Positions 53,073-61,155 of a stretch of DNA of 64,000 nt are shown here, piece by piece. The stretch lies in NCBI GenBank assembly GCA_020638035.1, contig JACKJI010000003.1, positions 1-64,000 on the forward strand, written 5' to 3'. The stretch comes from Hyphomicrobiaceae bacterium (GTDB lineage Bacteria > Pseudomonadota > Alphaproteobacteria > Rhizobiales > Hyphomicrobiaceae). The notes below the pieces were generated by a model that worked only from the letters and a program-made list of their open reading frames with translations, ran no database searches and had not been told where the DNA came from. Position numbers and translations under genes: made by a program. Position 1 is the stretch's first letter, and every line of letters starts with the position of its first letter.

Positions 53073-53431
53073 GTGAATCAAATTCCTCTTCTTGCGGCAG
53101 GCCGGTCGGACCCGCAACGGCGTCCGGTTATCCCCTCCCGTCCGGAAACACCGTTCCGGGAGTAGTCGGGGCGCGGCCCCCTGGAGCTGCGGTCGTTGAT
53201 GCGGCTTATATAAGCAGCAGGTTTGCCCGTGCAACGGCGGCCGATCACCGCGATGTGATGTTTTTTTGAACCTGCCAGCTCGGTGAGTACTGGTGGAGCG
53301 TCCTCGGCCCCGCTGGTGCACGTCTATATTTTAGCAGCAACTCGGGTGGAGGGCGCCCGATCGCGCTGCTGAGCCGACGCAATCTGGCTCGGAAGGCTAT
53401 GGGCACCGTGAAAGCCACGCGGCACGGCAGC
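53073..53431. other. Intergenic region upstream of dnaK
   Basis: About 360 bases between the dnaK start and the stop of the universal-stress remnant. It contains the candidate dnaK promoter and a run of seven T residues at about 53261-53267. No gene is supportable here. Confidence 0.4.
53207..53234 (-). promoter_or_regulatory. Candidate dnaK promoter
   Basis: Read on the minus strand, TTGCAC (53229-53234) is followed after 16 bases by TATATA (53207-53212). The -10 lies 135 bases before the dnaK start. The pattern suits a housekeeping-type promoter; whether the heat-shock sigma factor RpoH uses it cannot be told. No CIRCE inverted repeat for HrcA was seen near it. Confidence 0.4.
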
Positions 53432-53710
53432 TCACGCATTCCCGACCACGAGCACGGGGCCGCTTGAAAAGTTGATAGCCCGCTTCGTCTCCAAACCGAA
53501 CAGCATGCGGCCGATCCCCGTGCGGCCATGGCTGCCGGGGATATCGAACAGCCGCCTCGTCTCGGCATCGCTGATGACCATGTCGGCGGTGACGGTTTCG
53601 ATTGCCCCGATCTCGAGCGCGGCGACGCCGGCGGTACGGCCGCACAGATCGGAACTGGCGCCCATAAAATCCTGGAACAGTTGAGGCCTTCGGGGCAGGC
53701 CGGTCTGCAA
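53432..53710 (-). pseudogene. Truncated universal stress protein (UspA) remnant
   Basis: The open frame encodes 92 residues. The last 40 match the C-terminus of UspA proteins: GSHGRTGIGRMLFGLETKRAI, then PVLVV, which form the ATP-binding G-2x-G-9x-G(S/T) region. The N-terminal three quarters of a normal 140-150 residue USP domain is missing, and the preceding residues (up to about 45) only weakly resemble the family. It is most likely the tail of a decayed gene; a short functional protein cannot be excluded. It faces away from pspA. Confidence 0.55.
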
Positions 53711-53778
53711 CGTGCACGCGCCGTCAGCCCATCATTAACCCTGTCGCCTGTTCGCCACCACGCGCGGCTCACCACATC

Positions 53779-53826
53779 TTGAACGATGTTCAAAATGTGC
53801 TACATTCAAAACTGTACGAAGTTCAA
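53779..53826 (+). promoter_or_regulatory. Candidate pspA promoter with inverted-repeat operator
   Basis: TTGAAC (53779-53784), then 16 bases, then TACATT (53801-53806) looks like a promoter. The -35 is half of a perfect inverted repeat, TTGAAC-GAT-GTTCAA (53779-53793), and another GTTCAA half-site lies at 53821-53826. This suggests control by a repressor or activator whose site overlaps the -35. It is about 165 bases before the pspA start. Confidence 0.45.
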
Positions 53827-53971
53827 TTTGTGTGAGGGCGTCGGGCAAGGGTGGGGATGGCCCGGCTTGGCAGAGCCGCAGTTCGCCCCCGGGATCTGCT
53901 CGGTATTGCCACGGCAGGAGCCTCTCTCCACCCGGGCGCGGCGCCCTCACGTCAGCCAGGAGGACCACCAC

Positions 53972-54673
53972 ATGCTCAAGACGATCACAACGTTATTTCG
54001 CGCCCAGGTATCGGAGGTCGAGGAGGCGATCTTCGATGCCAATGCAACCCGGCTCTTGGAGCAGCGCATCCGCGAGGCGAATGCCGCGTTCGAGGCCGGC
54101 AAGCGCGACCTTGCCATGGTGCTGGCGGAGGAGGCGGGCGAGCGCCGGTTGACAGCCGAGATGGGGTTGCGCATGGCCGAGGAGGAAGCGGCCGCGATGG
54201 CGGCCCTTGAAGCCGGCGGCGAGGCGGAGGCGACGATGATCTCGGAGCGGATTGCCGGACTCACCGACGATTTGAGGGCGCACGAGCTGGCGGCGCGTGA
54301 TTGCGCGGAAGCCGCACATCGCATCCGCCGCTCGCTGGAAAGCAATGCGCGGCTGTTGGGCGAATTGCGCCGCGGCCTGGCAACGGCAAAGGCGGCAGCG
54401 GCGGTCGACCGCGCCAACCGGCGCTCGCTGAGTGCGGCCGGCGTTTCCGACAGTGCCATTCAGGAGGCCCGGCGGACGCTGGAGCGCATTCGAGTGCGCC
54501 AGAGTGAGCAGCGTGATTTTGCTGAGGCGATGGAGCGGGTGGAGCGTGATCCGAGCCTCAAGACGCCCGGTGCGTCGATGGGGCCACGCATACCTGCGAC
54601 CGATCCGCGATCGGTGCTCGATCGGCTGAAGGCGCGACGCGCAACGTCAGGCACATCCTCCACGACGCCGTGA
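53972..54673 (+). CDS. PspA/IM30 family membrane-stress protein
   Basis: The 233-residue protein is almost wholly alpha-helical and rich in Ala, Glu and Arg, as in PspA/IM30 coiled-coil proteins that coat damaged inner membrane (ESCRT-III-like). The N-terminus MLKTITTLFRAQVSEVEEAIFD forms the membrane-binding amphipathic helix; the coiled coil spans about residues 20-195. The C-terminal 40 residues are Pro/Ser rich and probably disordered. The ATG at 53972 has AGGAGG upstream; the frame is open to 53786. A YiaA/B-type gene follows after 83 bases. Family assignment rests on architecture and context, since conservation is low. Confidence 0.8.
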   Translation: MLKTITTLFRAQVSEVEEAIFDANATRLLEQRIREANAAFEAGKRDLAMVLAEEAGERRLTAEMGLRMAEEEAAAMAALEAGGEAEATMISERIAGLTDDLRAHELAARDCAEAAHRIRRSLESNARLLGELRRGLATAKAAAAVDRANRRSLSAAGVSDSAIQEARRTLERIRVRQSEQRDFAEAMERVERDPSLKTPGASMGPRIPATDPRSVLDRLKARRATSGTSSTTP

Positions 54674-54756
54674 GCGCGTCACGGACCGGAGAGACGCCCG
54701 ATCCTGCCGAACCACATCCCCGCTGACAAACCACATCAGATCAAGGAGACACGACC

Positions 54757-55044
54757 ATGCACGCAGATTCCAAAGCCTGGCGTCTTTACGCCTATGCCTC
54801 GTTCGCCGTTTCGCTCGGCATGATGGTGCTGGGTGTTCTGGCCATTCCCGGCGAAGTCTGGATGAAGGGCTTTTTCATGCTCGGCACGTTCTTCCTCGTC
54901 GGCTCATGCTTCACACTGTCGAAAGCACTACGCGACCAGCACGAGGCGGAGAACCTGGTGCACAAGTTGGAAAGCGCCAAGGCCGAGCGAATCCTGCGCG
55001 AGTACGACGGCAACCGGGCAAGCGTGGCGTCGCGCCATAGTTGA
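54757..55044 (+). CDS. YiaA/YiaB-type inner membrane protein
   Basis: The 95-residue protein has two membrane helices (about residues 11-30 and 35-52: YASFAVSLGMMVLGVLAI and FFMLGTFFLVGSCFTLSK). A short charged C-terminal tail with QHEAENLVHKLESAKAERIL probably forms a cytosolic helix. This is the layout of the YiaAB two-helix domain. The family is often encoded next to pspA in proteobacteria, and the pair probably acts in envelope stress; this is inference. AAGGAG lies about ten bases before the ATG. Confidence 0.85.
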   Translation: MHADSKAWRLYAYASFAVSLGMMVLGVLAIPGEVWMKGFFMLGTFFLVGSCFTLSKALRDQHEAENLVHKLESAKAERILREYDGNRASVASRHS

Positions 55045-55456
55045 TTGACGTTGTGGCAGCCCCGTTCTGTTGCCCAGGACTGACGAATCGCGGACCGCGC
55101 AGCAAAGTTTGCGGCGCGGTCCAAATCTTTGACCCGGCCAAGTCACGGGGGCTTCGGCGCGTCCGCGCTCTGCACTTCAGCCGAAGAGATGCGGTCTCGT
55201 CGCGAGGTGGCCCAGGTAACCGACCGAACCACGGGGCGGCGCTACGCCCATGGATTCAGTACACGACATCGTAAGCTGCAGGTTGAACTCATCTTGCCTG
55301 TCTCGCGCTGTAATGGCTTGTGTTGCCCTGTCGTCCGGTGCACTCCTTTGTTCAAACTGGCACAAAAAAAGCCGGATCATGTAGATCATGGTGAGTGGCC
55401 AGCTGAATTCGAGGCCTCATGACCCGGCGGGCGAGCGGCAAAACAGGATCAGAGCG
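55045..55456. other. Intergenic region between the YiaA/B-type gene and the signal peptidase gene
   Basis: About 410 bases. A hairpin at 55092-55122 is listed separately. The rest shows no gene or RNA I recognise; the signal peptidase promoter should lie in the second half. Confidence 0.4.
55092..55132 (+). terminator. Putative terminator after the pspA-yiaA unit
   Basis: GGACCGCGC (55092-55100) and GCGCGGTCC (55114-55122) form a perfect 9-bp stem, with GCAAA and TTTGC pairing inside the loop. It is followed by AAATCTTTG, a weak T-tail. Confidence 0.55.
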
Positions 55457-56164
55457 ATGAAGGATATGGTCTACAGCATCGTTGCGGCGCTGGCGCTTGC
55501 TTTTGCCTTCCAGACCGCAGCGTACGCCACCTATCACATCCCCTCCGAGAGCATGGTGCCGACGCTCGAGGTGGGCGATCGGTTGACAGTGAACAAATTC
55601 GCCTATGGCTATTCGCGCCATTCATTGCCGCTCGACATGTCGCTGCCTGAGAACGTTTTCAAAGGGCGGGTACTTGCTGGCGAGCCCGAGCGAGGAGACA
55701 TCATCGTATTCGTGCATCCCAAGCGCACCGACCGGATGATCAAGCGGCTGATCGGCATGCCCGGTGATCGCATTGCCGTCGAGAACGGAAACGTCATCCT
55801 CAATGGTAAGCCGCTGGAGCGGACGCTCGAGAGCACGTATCGGTTCCGCGAGCATGAAGGGCGCGTTGTCGAGGTGAACCGGTACAAGGAAACGCTGCCG
55901 GGAGGTCGCTCGTACCCGACGCTGGAATACACGCACCGCGTTCGGCACGGGTCGATGGCGGAGACGACGGTACCAGCCGGGCACTATTTCATGATGGGAG
56001 ACAACCGCGACAACTCCAATGACAGCCGGTTTGCCGACATGGGGCTGGTACCGGCTGAAAATTTGGTCGGTCGTGCTGATGCGGTGCTCTATTCTTTCTA
56101 TTCGTGCGCGCCCGAGCCAGGCACGCATTGCGCAGAGCGTCGCTTCGCAACACGGTTGCGCTGA
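55457..56164 (+). CDS. lepB: Signal peptidase I
   Basis: SPase I cleaves signal peptides of exported proteins. The 235-residue protein has a single N-terminal membrane helix (about residues 5-24). The catalytic Ser32 lies in IPSESMVPTL, the general base Lys96 in DRMIKRLIGMPGD (92-104), and box E is MMGDNRDNSNDSRF. These are complete, so it should be active. The C-terminus is unusual in having two Cys (SCAPEPGTHC) within 12 residues. The gene is alone here rather than beside rnc or acpS as in many alphaproteobacteria, so it may be a second copy. The ATG at 55457 precedes the anchor directly; the open frame starts at 55388. Confidence 0.93.
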   Translation: MKDMVYSIVAALALAFAFQTAAYATYHIPSESMVPTLEVGDRLTVNKFAYGYSRHSLPLDMSLPENVFKGRVLAGEPERGDIIVFVHPKRTDRMIKRLIGMPGDRIAVENGNVILNGKPLERTLESTYRFREHEGRVVEVNRYKETLPGGRSYPTLEYTHRVRHGSMAETTVPAGHYFMMGDNRDNSNDSRFADMGLVPAENLVGRADAVLYSFYSCAPEPGTHCAERRFATRLR

Positions 56165-56263
56165 GCAAAGCCAAGCAGCGAAACGGATCACTCGCGCGCG
56201 CGTTTCAGGAACCCAGCACGATCGACCGTGGCGCACGCGTCGCCACGTGCGCAAGCGCCGGCA

Positions 56264-57130
56264 TCAGGTCGGACCGTCTGTCTTGTTCGCATCGGACGGC
56301 GCGGCATCCGCATCATTCGGCGCTTCAGCGGCCTTTGCCTTTGTTTCAGAACTCTCGGTGCCGGCGCCAGTTCCCGTGTCGGCCGCGGCAGCGTCGGCCT
56401 TCGGCGGAGTGGCCTGCGCCTTTCCACCACCACGCGCGACAACGACCATCGCCGGCCGCAGGCAACGCTCTTCGATCGTGTAGCCCGACTGGAAGACCTC
56501 CACGACCGTGCCATTCGCGACATTAGGGTCCTGCCGCTCCATCACCGCCTGGTGCAGGCGCGGATCGAACGGCTGTCCCTTCGGCGTTACGCGCCGCACG
56601 CCGTGGCGCTCCAGCACATTGAGGAATTCGCGCTCGGTCATGGCGACGCCTTCGAGCAACGCCTTCAAATGCGTATCGTTCTCGATGGCCTTGGCATCGA
56701 CAGCCTGCATCGCGCGCTCGAAGTTGTCGACGAGACCCACCGTATCCTTGGCGAAGTTGGAAATGGCATAACGCGCGGTCTCCTGCTTCTCGCGTTCGGC
56801 GCGTTTCCTCAGATTGTCGAGATCGGCATGGGCGCGCAGCAGGCGGTTGGTCAGGTCGGCGATCTGTGCCTGAAGCGTCTCAACCTCAGCGGCGAGCACC
56901 GCGCCGATGTCGGCGGCGGCATCGGCTCCAGGCGCAAAGTCCATCGCCTCATCGGGCGCCTCAGGTTCGGGCTGCGCTTCGGGCGCTTCTGCTGCGGCAG
57001 GCTTGGGTTCGGCACTCGCGTCAGGTTGCCGCGTCTCGGCAGCGCTCGTCTCGCTTGTCGAACGGGGGGCGTCGCCTGCCGATCCACCCTCGGCCTGGCC
57101 ATTGGGGCGGGACGGATTGTGGTCGGACAT
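56264..57130 (-). CDS. grpE: Nucleotide exchange factor GrpE
   Basis: GrpE releases ADP from DnaK. The 288-residue protein is longer than the usual 180-210 because of disordered Ala/Pro/Glu tails at both ends (about residues 1-75 and 245-288). The core has the long coiled-coil AHADLDNLRKRAEREKQE, NFAKDTVGLVDNFERAM, and the DnaK-binding beta domain with HGVRRVTPKGQPFDPRLHQAV and GTVVEVFQSGYTIEERCLRPAMVVVA. It follows hrcA on the same strand after 163 bases, the classical hrcA-grpE order. Confidence 0.96.
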   Translation of the reverse strand: MSDHNPSRPNGQAEGGSAGDAPRSTSETSAAETRQPDASAEPKPAAAEAPEAQPEPEAPDEAMDFAPGADAAADIGAVLAAEVETLQAQIADLTNRLLRAHADLDNLRKRAEREKQETARYAISNFAKDTVGLVDNFERAMQAVDAKAIENDTHLKALLEGVAMTEREFLNVLERHGVRRVTPKGQPFDPRLHQAVMERQDPNVANGTVVEVFQSGYTIEERCLRPAMVVVARGGGKAQATPPKADAAAADTGTGAGTESSETKAKAAEAPNDADAAPSDANKTDGPT

Positions 57131-57293
57131 GATCTCTCCGAAACTTGGTGGCTCAAACCAGAGCTGCCGCCCCCAACGCGGCTCTGGGCCACATTCAACC
57201 GTGATGGCAACGTCGTGGCGCTATGGGGCGCAGCTTCAAGGCTCCGCATATCAGCCGCATTGGCCAAAAAATCAAGTCGCGGGGCGCGGTCGG

Positions 57294-58364
57294 TCAGCGC
57301 GACAACAGCTTTCCGACGATCTTTGCTGTGTAGTCGACCATCGGAATGATCCGCGCATAATTGATGCGCGTGGGGCCGATGACACCCAGAATCCCGATCA
57401 CCTTGCTCGATTTGTCGTGGAAGGGTGCCACCACGAGAGAAGAACCCGACAAAGAGAACAGCTTGTTCTCCGAGCCGATGAAAATCTTCACTCCGTCGGC
57501 TTTTTCAGCCAGCTCGAGAAGCTCGACGACCTCCTGCTTCGACTCCAGATCGTTGAAGAGCTGGCGGATGCGCTCCAGGTCCTCGGCGGCACTGAGGTCC
57601 TTGAGCAGATTCGACTGGCCGCGCACGATCAGGCTCTTGCGGTTGTCCAGCGTGCCCGACCATTCGGCCAGCCCCAGTCGAATGACCTTCTTGGTGAGTG
57701 CGTCGAGTTCAGCGCGGGCCGCATTCAACTGCTTGTCGATTTGATCGCGCGCCTCGGTGATGGTGAGGCCACGGATATGCGCGTTGATGAAGTTGGCCGC
57801 TTCTGTGAGTGCGGAGGGCGGCAGGCCTGGCGGCAGTGTCAGAATGCGATTTTCGATCTCCTGGTCCTCCGACACCAGGATGACGAGCGCCTTGGTCGGC
57901 TCGAGCAGGACGAGATCGATCTGCTTGAGGCGTCGCACCTGTTTGTCCGCCAGTACGACGCCGGCGCAGTGGGACAGCCCGGAGATCATGTTGCCGGCTT
58001 CGGCGAGCACCTTGTCGAAGCTCGTTTGCGGTCGGCCGGCAATCTGACTTTCGATTCGTTGTCGTTCTTCGGTCGACAGGTCACCGATTTCAAGGAGACC
58101 GTCCACGAACATTCTCAGGCCCGACTGCGTCGGCAAGCGGCCCGCCGAGGTATGGGGAGCGTAGATGAGACCCAGCTCTTCGAGATCCGACATGACATTG
58201 CGGATCGACGCCGGCGACAGCGTCATCGGCAGGACGCGCGACAAGTTGCGCGATCCGACGGGCTCGCCGGTCGCCAGGTAGCTTTCGACGATCTGGCGCA
58301 GAATGGCGCGCGAACGATCGTTGAGGACGTCAAGCGACGTCACGCCTTCGGTCGACATTGCCAT
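57294..58364 (-). CDS. hrcA: Heat-inducible transcription repressor HrcA
   Basis: HrcA represses groESL and sometimes dnaKJ by binding the CIRCE inverted repeat. The 356-residue protein has the N-terminal winged helix (LNDRSRAILRQIVESYLATGEPVGSRNLSR and LSPASIRNVMSDLEELGLI, residues about 14-65), the GRLPTQSGLRMFVDG signature, and a C-terminal dimerisation domain ending in VIGPTRINYARIIPMVDYTA. The start ATG at 58364 is followed by in-frame SMSTEG-like residues and two more ATG nearby. It is divergent from rph. No CIRCE element was recognised in the window. Confidence 0.96.
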   Translation of the reverse strand: MAMSTEGVTSLDVLNDRSRAILRQIVESYLATGEPVGSRNLSRVLPMTLSPASIRNVMSDLEELGLIYAPHTSAGRLPTQSGLRMFVDGLLEIGDLSTEERQRIESQIAGRPQTSFDKVLAEAGNMISGLSHCAGVVLADKQVRRLKQIDLVLLEPTKALVILVSEDQEIENRILTLPPGLPPSALTEAANFINAHIRGLTITEARDQIDKQLNAARAELDALTKKVIRLGLAEWSGTLDNRKSLIVRGQSNLLKDLSAAEDLERIRQLFNDLESKQEVVELLELAEKADGVKIFIGSENKLFSLSGSSLVVAPFHDKSSKVIGILGVIGPTRINYARIIPMVDYTAKIVGKLLSR

Positions 58365-58623
58365 CGCTCTTGCGGATCCAGAATGGCGGTTGAGAGTAAC
58401 GCGGCGGCGGCAGTTCGAATGCGGACTACGGCCAACCGTCAGACTTTAGTCAGCGGCATGCCGGCCGGTCAAATCGATGTCCCGTGTGCAGGTTCTCACG
58501 TGCCGATCATCCGGATCGGGTCTTTTCGAGTTGAACGGGCGGGCTACCTCTTCTAGCTTGCGCCGCACCCCCGCGGCCGGATTGTCCGGGGGACGGTCCT
58601 CTAGCCCCAACCTTCGGTGATCC

Positions 58624-59337
58624 ATGCGCCCATCCAAACGCCAGCCCGACGAGCTACGCCGCGTCTCCATCGAGCGCGCCGTGTCTTTGCATGCGGAGGG
58701 TTCATGCTTCATCAAGTTCGGCAACACGCACGTGCTGTGCACGGCAAGCCTTGAGGAGAGGGTGCCGCCCTGGCTCAAAGGTCAGCAACGCGGATGGGTG
58801 ACGGCAGAATACGCCATGCTGCCGCGGGCAACGAGCGAGCGAACGCGACGCGAAGTAACGCGCGGCAGTCCGTCAGGGCGGACACAGGAAATCCAGCGGC
58901 TGATCGGGCGGGCGCTGCGCGCGGTCGTCGACTTGCCCAAGCTCGGCGAGCGGCAGATCACCGTCGACTGCGACGTGATCCAGGCCGACGGCGGCACGCG
59001 CACTGCGGCAATCACCGGCGCGTGGGTAGCGCTCCACGACTGCATCCAGTGGATGCGTCTGCGTGAGATGGTGAAGGACGGCGTTCTGCGCGACCAGGTG
59101 GCCGCAATCTCGTGTGGTCTCTACAACGGCCATGCGGTGCTGGACCTCGACTATGCGGAAGATTCCAACGCGGATGCCGACGCGAACTTCGTCATGACCG
59201 GATCGGGCGGCCTCGTCGAGGTGCAGGGCACGGCGGAGACGGTGCCGTTCAGCCAGGACAGTTTCGACAACCTGATGGCACTGGCAAAGAAGGGTATCGG
59301 CGAACTCGTGCAGTTGCAGAAGCTGACGGTCGCCTGA
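58624..59337 (+). CDS. rph: Ribonuclease PH
   Basis: RNase PH trims tRNA 3-prime ends phosphorolytically. The 237-residue protein has SKRQPDELRRVSIE near the start, GNTHVLCTASLEERVPPWLKGQ, TAEYAMLPRAT, RGSPSGRTQEIQRLIGRALRAVVD, TVDCDVIQADGGTRTAAITGA and the C-terminal DLDYAEDSNADADANFVMTG. All are family hallmarks, including the phosphate-site Arg residues. It is divergent from hrcA, a conserved pairing in alphaproteobacteria, where rdgB and hemW normally follow. Confidence 0.97.
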   Translation: MRPSKRQPDELRRVSIERAVSLHAEGSCFIKFGNTHVLCTASLEERVPPWLKGQQRGWVTAEYAMLPRATSERTRREVTRGSPSGRTQEIQRLIGRALRAVVDLPKLGERQITVDCDVIQADGGTRTAAITGAWVALHDCIQWMRLREMVKDGVLRDQVAAISCGLYNGHAVLDLDYAEDSNADADANFVMTGSGGLVEVQGTAETVPFSQDSFDNLMALAKKGIGELVQLQKLTVA

Positions 59338-59356
59338 GGCGGCTCAAAGGGTCGTG

Positions 59357-59950
59357 TCACCCATCCGCTGATGCGCCGTGCATCTGCCAGGGGTAGAGAC
59401 GCGGGATGAGGATCGTCAGCGTTGTGGCGATGACGATGGCTATGGCCGATCCTGTGAAGAAGAGCTGCCATGTGTCGGGCTTCAGCGAGCCCAGCATGAC
59501 GATCAGCAGGAGAATCGGCAGGTCGAGAAAGTGCGTGAAGGTCGGCACGCCCTCGCGGCGTGCTTCGCGCAGTTCGTCCGTGACGTGACCAGCCGCGAGC
59601 GCCGCCTGGGTGATGCGTCGCAAGCGCATGAAGTAGGCGCGCGTGATCGTATTGCCTTCGATGAACTCGAACGCGAACAGCGCCACCATGCCGGCGAGCC
59701 ATGGCGTCTTCAGGAAGTCCCATCCGCCGTGATAGGTCACGATCATCCAGGTTCCCGACGCAAGCAAAATTAGGGCTCCCGGCACCACCACGCCGTCGTA
59801 GAACACAGCGATGTTGCGGACCGCCTCGGAGAAGGCGCGCAGCTCGTGCACCTGGCGCGAGCGTAGGTCCGACATCCAGACACCGATCAATCCGGCGCCG
59901 ATCAGGATCGCGCCGATGACGTGAAGAAGATTGAGGATCGGATAGTCCAT
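59357..59950 (-). CDS. DUF2269 family membrane protein
   Basis: The 197-residue protein has about five membrane segments (YPILNLLHVIGAILIGAGLIG, VVVPGALILLASGTWMIV, WLAGMVALFAFEFIEGN, LPILLLIVMLGSL and ATTLTILIP). Conserved polar residues include the early His in NLLHVIGA and FEFIEGN. The family is a predicted integral membrane protein of unknown function. The ATG at 59950 has GGAGAGG about eight bases upstream. It is directly downstream (five bases) of the marR gene and almost certainly co-transcribed and controlled by it. Confidence 0.85.
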   Translation of the reverse strand: MDYPILNLLHVIGAILIGAGLIGVWMSDLRSRQVHELRAFSEAVRNIAVFYDGVVVPGALILLASGTWMIVTYHGGWDFLKTPWLAGMVALFAFEFIEGNTITRAYFMRLRRITQAALAAGHVTDELREARREGVPTFTHFLDLPILLLIVMLGSLKPDTWQLFFTGSAIAIVIATTLTILIPRLYPWQMHGASADG

Positions 59951-59955
59951 TTGCG

Positions 59956-60408
59956 TCACCTCTCCAATCGTGACCGAAACCGGCCGAGCGTGGCTGTCGC
60001 GCGGGCAATCTCGGCCGTCTCCACGCCACGTGCGAGCTGGGCTGCCCACTTGCGCTGCAGCTTCATCGCTGCCGCATAAACCTGCCGCCCGTGCGTGGTC
60101 ATCACGATGAGCTTGGCGCGGCTGTGGTGGGGGTTCTCCTCGAAGGCGACGAGCCCGTCCTTGGCCATTTCGTTGGCGAGTCGCTGAACGGCCTGCCGGG
60201 TGAGCCCCATGTTGCGCGCGACATGTGAAATCGGCAGCGCTACGGGCGATGCGTCGATGGCGCCGAGCACCTGCCAGCGCGCGCTCGTCAGCGACAGCCC
60301 AGAAACCAGCCTGTCGCCCGAAGCCAGCAACGCGCCATTGAGGCGGAACACTTCGAGGATCAGCTCGGTAACCGCCGAGACGGTATCGCGTGACGTGGTT
60401 CCAGTCAT
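59956..60408 (-). CDS. MarR family transcriptional regulator
   Basis: The 150-residue protein has the MarR fold: a helical dimer region (TELILEVFRLNGALLASGDRL), a winged helix-turn-helix at about residues 60-105 (LPISHVARNMGLTRQAVQRLANEMAKDGLVAFE) and the wing HHSRAKLIVMTTHGR. MarR dimers bind short palindromes and are released by small phenolic or oxidised ligands. A perfect 16-bp palindrome lies 19 bases upstream of its start, and the DUF2269 gene follows after five bases. Autorepression of the pair is the obvious inference. Confidence 0.92.
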   Translation of the reverse strand: MTGTTSRDTVSAVTELILEVFRLNGALLASGDRLVSGLSLTSARWQVLGAIDASPVALPISHVARNMGLTRQAVQRLANEMAKDGLVAFEENPHHSRAKLIVMTTHGRQVYAAAMKLQRKWAAQLARGVETAEIARATATLGRFRSRLER

Positions 60409-60426
60409 GGAAACATGATGTCGTTA

Positions 60427-60443
60427 TGACAATATATTGTCAA
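60427..60443 (-). promoter_or_regulatory. Perfect 16-bp palindrome with embedded -35, MarR operator candidate
   Basis: TGACAATATATTGTCA at 60427-60442 is a perfect palindrome. On the minus strand a consensus -35, TTGACA, sits at 60438-60443 within it. The -10 is weak. A MarR dimer bound here would block transcription of marR and the DUF2269 gene. Confidence 0.65.
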
Positions 60444-60738
60444 TATGCGAAAGCCGTTCGGCGGTCATGCTGCAGCAGCAGTGCTGTTAGGGGGCGTCGA
60501 CCGCCAGTGTGCCGGAGTCTGGAGAAGACAGGCGCATTTGCGGGTCAGGTCGGGCTTGGATCACGTCATGCAGCCCTGCGTCGCCAGCGATGCGCGGGCC
60601 AGGGCAGCGTAATGATCAGGACGGCGTGCGAGTGATCATCGGACCGATGAGTTGACCTTGAACGTTGGCCAAGTCCCCTGAATTGGCCGATAATTCACAG
60701 AAGTGCGGCGCAGAGAGGCTTGAGACACGGAGTGTGAG

Positions 60739-61155
60739 ATGCGAGCCGATCGCATATTGGAGACGGTCCTCTATGTCGACGATCTGGGTGCGGCGGAGGA
60801 GTTCTACACACGCGTGCTCGGGCTTGAGGTCTATGCGCGCTCGCCTGGGCGCCAGGTGTTCTTCAAGCTTGCCGGACAGATGCTGCTTCTCTTCAATCCC
60901 GACGCGACCGTCATTCCTCCCGGGCCGGATGCCAAGCTCCCGGTGCCGCCGCACGGCGCGCATGGCGAGGGGCATGTCTGCTTTGCGGCCAGCGGCGCGG
61001 ACATTGCGCAATGGAAGCTGCGCCTTGAGGCCGCAGGCGTCGCGATCGAAGCCGACTTTCACTGGCCGTCGGGTGGCAGGTCGATCTATTTTCGCGATCC
61101 GTCCGGCAATTGCCTCGAGTTCGCCGAGGCCAACATCTGGGGGTTCGAAAACTGA
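60739..61155 (+). CDS. VOC superfamily protein (glyoxalase/bleomycin-resistance type)
   Basis: The 138-residue protein has one VOC repeat pair: LETVLYVDDLGAAEEFYTRVLGLEV (residues 7-31), QVFFKLAGQMLLLFNPD, GHVCFAASGADIAQWKLRLEAAG and SIYFRDPSGNCLEFAE. The His of GHVCF and the Glu of CLEFAE are plausible metal ligands, but the first-position ligand is not obvious. The function is unknown. Its TGA overlaps the rdgB ATG (TGATG), so the two genes are translationally coupled. Confidence 0.88.
   Translation: MRADRILETVLYVDDLGAAEEFYTRVLGLEVYARSPGRQVFFKLAGQMLLLFNPDATVIPPGPDAKLPVPPHGAHGEGHVCFAASGADIAQWKLRLEAAGVAIEADFHWPSGGRSIYFRDPSGNCLEFAEANIWGFEN

Noticed and set aside
55366..55400. A run of seven A residues and a GATCATG repeat before the signal peptidase gene
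   Set aside because: GATCATGTAGATCATG is a short direct repeat, too short and isolated to be a credible operator or attachment site.
56907..58556. A 549-codon open frame on the plus strand
   Set aside because: Runs opposite hrcA and grpE, both of which have complete family motifs.
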